From positions 1-24,361 of the IMG/VR virus record IMGVR_UViG_3300041402_000686: DNA of 24,361 nt; one strand, given 5' to 3'. Of the stretch, positions 21,684 to 24,361 are shown one piece after another. Source of the DNA: a virus. The position numbers and the translations under genes are program-made. Position 1 is the first letter of the stretch, and the number at the start of each line of letters is the position of its first letter. Under the pieces are notes generated by a model. That model saw only the letters and a program-made list of their open reading frames with translations, did no database searches and had not been told where the DNA came from.

Positions 21684-21939
21684 AGTATTTGTTGACCCTG
21701 ATAATGGGTGTGTAATGTATGAATGCCCAGGATGTGGGTACGCTCATAGCGCTGATAAAAGGTGGACATTTAATGGGGACTTAAAAAACCCGACATTAAA
21801 CCCCTCTTATTTAGTTCATGAAGATAAAAAAGCAAAATATAAAAGGTGTCATCATTACGTAAGGGATGGAAAAATACAATACCTTGCTGACTGTGGGCAT
21901 GGTCTAGCTGGACAAACAGTAGAAATGAAAAACTGGTAA
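21676..21939 (+). CDS. DUF6527-type zinc-binding protein
   Basis: An 87-residue protein: CPGCGYAH (C17, C20, H24), then RWTFNGDLKNPTLNPS (29-44), CHHYVRDGKIQYL (58-70) and ADCGHGLAGQTV (71-82, C73 and H75). This arrangement matches the DUF6527 family of small phage and prophage proteins whose cysteines and histidines would bind one or two zinc ions. The function of that family is not established as far as I know. The ATG at 21676 is chosen because a TTG three bases upstream is less likely; it overlaps the previous stop by eight bases. Confidence 0.7.
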   Translation: MSKVFVDPDNGCVMYECPGCGYAHSADKRWTFNGDLKNPTLNPSYLVHEDKKAKYKRCHHYVRDGKIQYLADCGHGLAGQTVEMKNW

Positions 21940-21941
21940 AG

Positions 21942-22415
21942 ATGAGTAAAGTTGACGAAGTTTTAACAAATATAAATATATTTCTATCGACCACTACTGA
22001 TAGGATAACGCCTAACGTCATTCTTTTTGTGACCGCTTTCAACGGGTTTATTCTTGGGTTCTTAACAACGGGGTATTTAGGCTTAAACTCAATGGGTATT
22101 TTTTCATTCCCGTTCTGGTTGTTTATTGAACAGTTCGTAGTAATTTGTTTTTTCTCTAGTCGATACGTTGACCTGACAACCGAATATCTAACAAAGTTTT
22201 TTCTAGCCGGTGTGATAGGATACTATGTTCAATGGCAATCATTCGGGGTTTATGTCGCTGAGTATGAACCAGAAATGTTAAAGCATATTCAGCCAGTGTT
22301 AGAAGGTGGGTCAGGAAATTTTATATTTATATTGTTTCTGATTATGGGCGTGAAGCATTGTTTTTCAGGAAATGAAGTCAAGCAGAGAACCAAAATAAAT
22401 ACAGATATACAGTAA
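21942..22415 (+). CDS. Multi-span membrane protein
   Basis: A 157-residue hydrophobic protein with about four membrane helices: roughly 25-45 (NVILFVTAFNGFILGFLTTG), 52-72 (IFSFPFWLFIEQFVVICFF), 84-98 and 122-138 (FIFILFLIMGVKH). A polar C-terminus (GNEVKQRTKINTDIQ) follows. The start is two bases after the DUF6527 stop with a GGTAAAG-like site. I see no holin class signature beyond small size, and phage membrane proteins of this kind are seldom assigned. Function unknown; position between virion genes is noted. Confidence 0.5.
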   Translation: MSKVDEVLTNINIFLSTTTDRITPNVILFVTAFNGFILGFLTTGYLGLNSMGIFSFPFWLFIEQFVVICFFSSRYVDLTTEYLTKFFLAGVIGYYVQWQSFGVYVAEYEPEMLKHIQPVLEGGSGNFIFILFLIMGVKHCFSGNEVKQRTKINTDIQ

Positions 22416-22699
22416 TGGATTATTTATCACTGGCGTTTTTCTGGTACTATTTCAATGTTGCCGCAATAACTACCATAATTATTTTCATGCTTGCCATTGG
22501 ATACCAAAGATCAAGGCGAGTAATAATAAACACAGCCGAAAGGCCATTCAAACAAGATAATTCGGTGATAAAATTAATTTTGAAAGTTGCAATCGTTGCA
22601 ATCGTTTGGTTTGTGGTTAGGGAATACGGGCTTGATAAATACGTGGGTCAGTTTTTTACATGGGCATCAGATTTAATAAGTGAGGCTTGGAATGGTTGA
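22415..22699 (+). CDS. Small two-span membrane protein
   Basis: A 94-residue protein with two hydrophobic helices, about 7-27 (AFFWYYFNVAAITTIIIFML) and 53-69 (LILKVAIVAIVWFVV), with a basic loop between (YQRSRRVIINTAERPFKQ) placing that loop likely in the cytoplasm. It overlaps the preceding gene at TAATG (22413-22417) and the following one by eight bases, so it is translated within the capsid operon. Holin-like dimensions are possible, but no endolysin is in view, so it stays unassigned. Confidence 0.5.
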   Translation: MDYLSLAFFWYYFNVAAITTIIIFMLAIGYQRSRRVIINTAERPFKQDNSVIKLILKVAIVAIVWFVVREYGLDKYVGQFFTWASDLISEAWNG

Positions 22700-23846
22700 A
22701 AGATTCGACGTAACAACGACAAAAAAATGGAAGCTTGACGCCAGAGGAAGACTTATTGTTGAGGCAACCCCAACGAGATCAGGCATTTTTAAATACATTT
22801 ATCCAGATGGCAGTACGGTTAGAGAGCTAAGACATCCCGACGATGTGTTTTCAAAAGAGACAATGGATTCCCTCGAAGTAATACCATACACAATTCAGGA
22901 AAACCACACGTCATTGATGACTCCTGAAGACGTCAGGGAAAAGACATACGGCACAACAATGGCCGGGGCAAAAAGAATCGATAATCTCGCCAAAATAGAT
23001 ATCAAAATCAATGACGGGAAAGAGATCAAAGCCGTCATGAAAGGTGAAAGCTTAGAATTGTCAAATGGGTACACTTGCGACGTTATCAAAGAATCAGGAA
23101 CGTTCGACGGGGAAGAATACGACGTAAGACAGAAAAATATAATTTACGATCATGTAGCTAGGGTCAAAAAAGCCAGAGGTGGTGGAGATTGCCGCATCCG
23201 CCTTGACAGTGCTGACTCAGCTATTTGTGGCATCGAAGCCGAGAGACTTGACTCTTCAGGCGAAACTAAAAACCATCCAACAGGAGAAAGCATGGGTGAA
23301 CCAACCAAGGTGATTCAACGAGAGTTGCCATCGAGAGAGTCAGGAGAGTTCAAACTTGACGCTCAAGATATTGAAATAGACGAGTCTAATAAAGGTGTCA
23401 TCGATACTTTTGTTGCTCGTGAAAATAAACTTTTTACAGCCTTGGCAACTGCCAATACTTCACTGGTGGAGCAATCTGTAAAAATGGATAAAATGGAATC
23501 TGAAAACAAAGCTCTAATCAAGAGTGCAGAAAATTCGGTTCCTTCTGAAAAAATGGATCAAGAGATTGAGAAACGAACTAATCTTTACGCAATGGCCGAA
23601 GAAGCCAAGATTAAAGATTACAAGAATCTGTCAATCAAGGATTTGAGCAAACAGATTGTTGAGCAGTCGGGCTTATTCAATAAAGAAAAACTTGACAGCG
23701 TTGAGTATGTGGATTTTGCAATCGAACACATGCAAGAGGATCATACAAAAAAAGTTCTTAAATCACGTAAAAATTTAACTCTCCATAAAGGCATCAAATT
23801 CGATGATGGAAATAAAGGGGAATCCGCACTAGAACAAGCCCAATAG
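22692..23846 (+). CDS. DUF2213 prohead protease/scaffold-type protein
   Basis: A 384-residue protein. The N-terminal 170 residues show DUF2213 features: LDARGRLIVEATPTRSGIFK, VRELRHPDDVF at 43-53, ENHTSLMTPEDV at 70-81 (H72), ELSNGYTCDV at 122-131 (S124) and YDVRQKNIIYDHVA at 143-156 (H154). These His and Ser residues are candidates for a protease triad of the prohead type, which I infer and cannot confirm. The C-terminal half (about 210-384) is charged and helical (EKMDQEIEKRTNLYAMAEEA), as in scaffold tails. It would shape or mature the capsid. The ATG at 22692 overlaps the previous stop by eight bases; the cement gene begins eight bases after its stop. Confidence 0.8.
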   Translation: MVERFDVTTTKKWKLDARGRLIVEATPTRSGIFKYIYPDGSTVRELRHPDDVFSKETMDSLEVIPYTIQENHTSLMTPEDVREKTYGTTMAGAKRIDNLAKIDIKINDGKEIKAVMKGESLELSNGYTCDVIKESGTFDGEEYDVRQKNIIYDHVARVKKARGGGDCRIRLDSADSAICGIEAERLDSSGETKNHPTGESMGEPTKVIQRELPSRESGEFKLDAQDIEIDESNKGVIDTFVARENKLFTALATANTSLVEQSVKMDKMESENKALIKSAENSVPSEKMDQEIEKRTNLYAMAEEAKIKDYKNLSIKDLSKQIVEQSGLFNKEKLDSVEYVDFAIEHMQEDHTKKVLKSRKNLTLHKGIKFDDGNKGESALEQAQ

Positions 23847-23854
23847 GAGGACAA

Positions 23855-24361
23855 ATGGCGTACGAACCACAAACAAGTATTACCCCAAGGGTAACAAGAA
23901 TACAGGGAAGAATCAATGATTTCGCCCTTCCACTAACATACACAGGTATTGCAGAAGGCGCGACGCCGATTGATGCTGGTATGGCTGTTATTCGTGGGAC
24001 AGCAGAAAATGAAGTAATATTGCCAGCCGCCGCATTTACAGTCGCTAACTTCAGAGGTGTAGTCGGATGGTCCCCCGTAGACCGTGAGAAAACTTTGGTT
24101 ACCGGGGTTAAGCAATATGCCGCAGGTAATACTCTTGGAGTTGGAACCGATGTAGAAATAGAAGTTCTTGTAACTGACACAGTTTTAGAGGGTACAGCAG
24201 TATGGTTCGTTCACACAACTGGTGGAGCATCGACAATCCACACTTTCAGAAGTGATATCGATACAGACAAGGCGTCTCAAATACCAGCGGTTTATTTAGA
24301 GGGCGGTGTCACTGGAGATATTGTCAAAATCAGAGTTTCATTAGGTGCTAGAATAGCATCA
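23855..24361 (+). CDS. Gp24-type structural cement protein (3' end at or past window edge)
   Basis: The gene has a perfect AGGAGG ribosome site and begins MAYEPQTSITPRV. Visible residues (169) show the cement-protein pattern: IDAGMAVIRGTAENEVILPA, then FRGVVGWSP, VGTDVEIEVLVTDTV, GTAVWFVHTTGG and FRSDIDTDKASQIPAVYLE, ending VKIRVSLGARIAS at the edge. In this family the protein stabilises the capsid by bridging capsomers, and the end is nearly reached here, so only a few residues are probably missing. It follows the DUF2213 gene, which commonly precedes cement and major capsid genes; the capsid gene is expected just outside the window. Confidence 0.75.
   Translation, partial: MAYEPQTSITPRVTRIQGRINDFALPLTYTGIAEGATPIDAGMAVIRGTAENEVILPAAAFTVANFRGVVGWSPVDREKTLVTGVKQYAAGNTLGVGTDVEIEVLVTDTVLEGTAVWFVHTTGGASTIHTFRSDIDTDKASQIPAVYLEGGVTGDIVKIRVSLGARIAS

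Noticed and set aside
23794-24180. A minus-strand frame of 128 codons against the cement gene
   Set aside because: It is antisense to a well-supported capsid gene with a perfect ribosome site and has no motif of its own.

Overview
The window is an A+T-rich stretch of a tailed-phage genome or prophage. Hallmark genes are a DUF1073-type portal protein (2652-4346), an SPP1 gp7-type head morphogenesis protein (13534-14487), a DUF2213 prohead protease/scaffold-type protein (22692-23846) and, running off the right edge, a Gp24-type structural cement protein (23855-24361). Clear Shine-Dalgarno sites and TTGACA-type -35 boxes point to a bacterial host with ordinary sigma-70 promoters. Exported proteins and a KilAC antirepressor-type gene fit a temperate or accessory-rich phage. 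Terminase, major capsid, tape-measure, integrase and repressor genes are not in the window, so lifestyle and host are not settled.

Layout: (1) 1-827, end of a rightward operon with a membrane protein resembling metal-dependent hydrolases. (2) 2507-768, a leftward four-gene operon: cytosine-5 DNA methyltransferase, a small basic protein, a small exported protein and a small membrane protein, each overlapping the next. (3) 2652-10917, a rightward, translationally coupled chain: portal, a 906-residue collagen-linker protein, an Ig-like protein, several small beta-rich proteins, and a LamG adhesin carrying seven repeats with a 60-nt period. Its last gene is frameshifted. (4) 11939-10934, three small leftward genes. 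(5) 12015-14487, a rightward operon beginning with divergent promoters and a structured leader, then small phage proteins (one split by a frameshift at A AAA AAG, one a DUF1660-like/Gp49-like fusion) and ending with the head morphogenesis protein. (6) 17768-14491, leftward genes: a conserved 671/128-residue pair with its own promoter and terminator, and a KilAC gene behind a terminator-like leader hairpin. (7) 18005-19321, small rightward genes with repeated hairpin elements and an exported CXXCH protein. (8) 19447-24361, a rightward operon: unknown 159-residue protein, a patatin-fold protein that seems to have lost its catalytic residues, three membrane proteins, a zinc-site DUF6527 protein, then the prohead protease-type and cement genes.

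Regions 3, 5 and 8 would supply virion parts: the portal and gp7-like protein at the head vertex, the LamG and collagen-linked proteins as surface fibres or decorations, the DUF2213 protein for head maturation and the cement protein for capsid stability. Regions 2, 4, 6 and 7 look like accessory (moron) insertions with their own promoters. The most unusual content is the degenerate patatin inside a virion-gene operon, two frameshifted small genes, repeated divergent promoter elements with a shared 11-bp core, and structured RNA leaders. All family calls come from motif recognition by eye; no database search was run.
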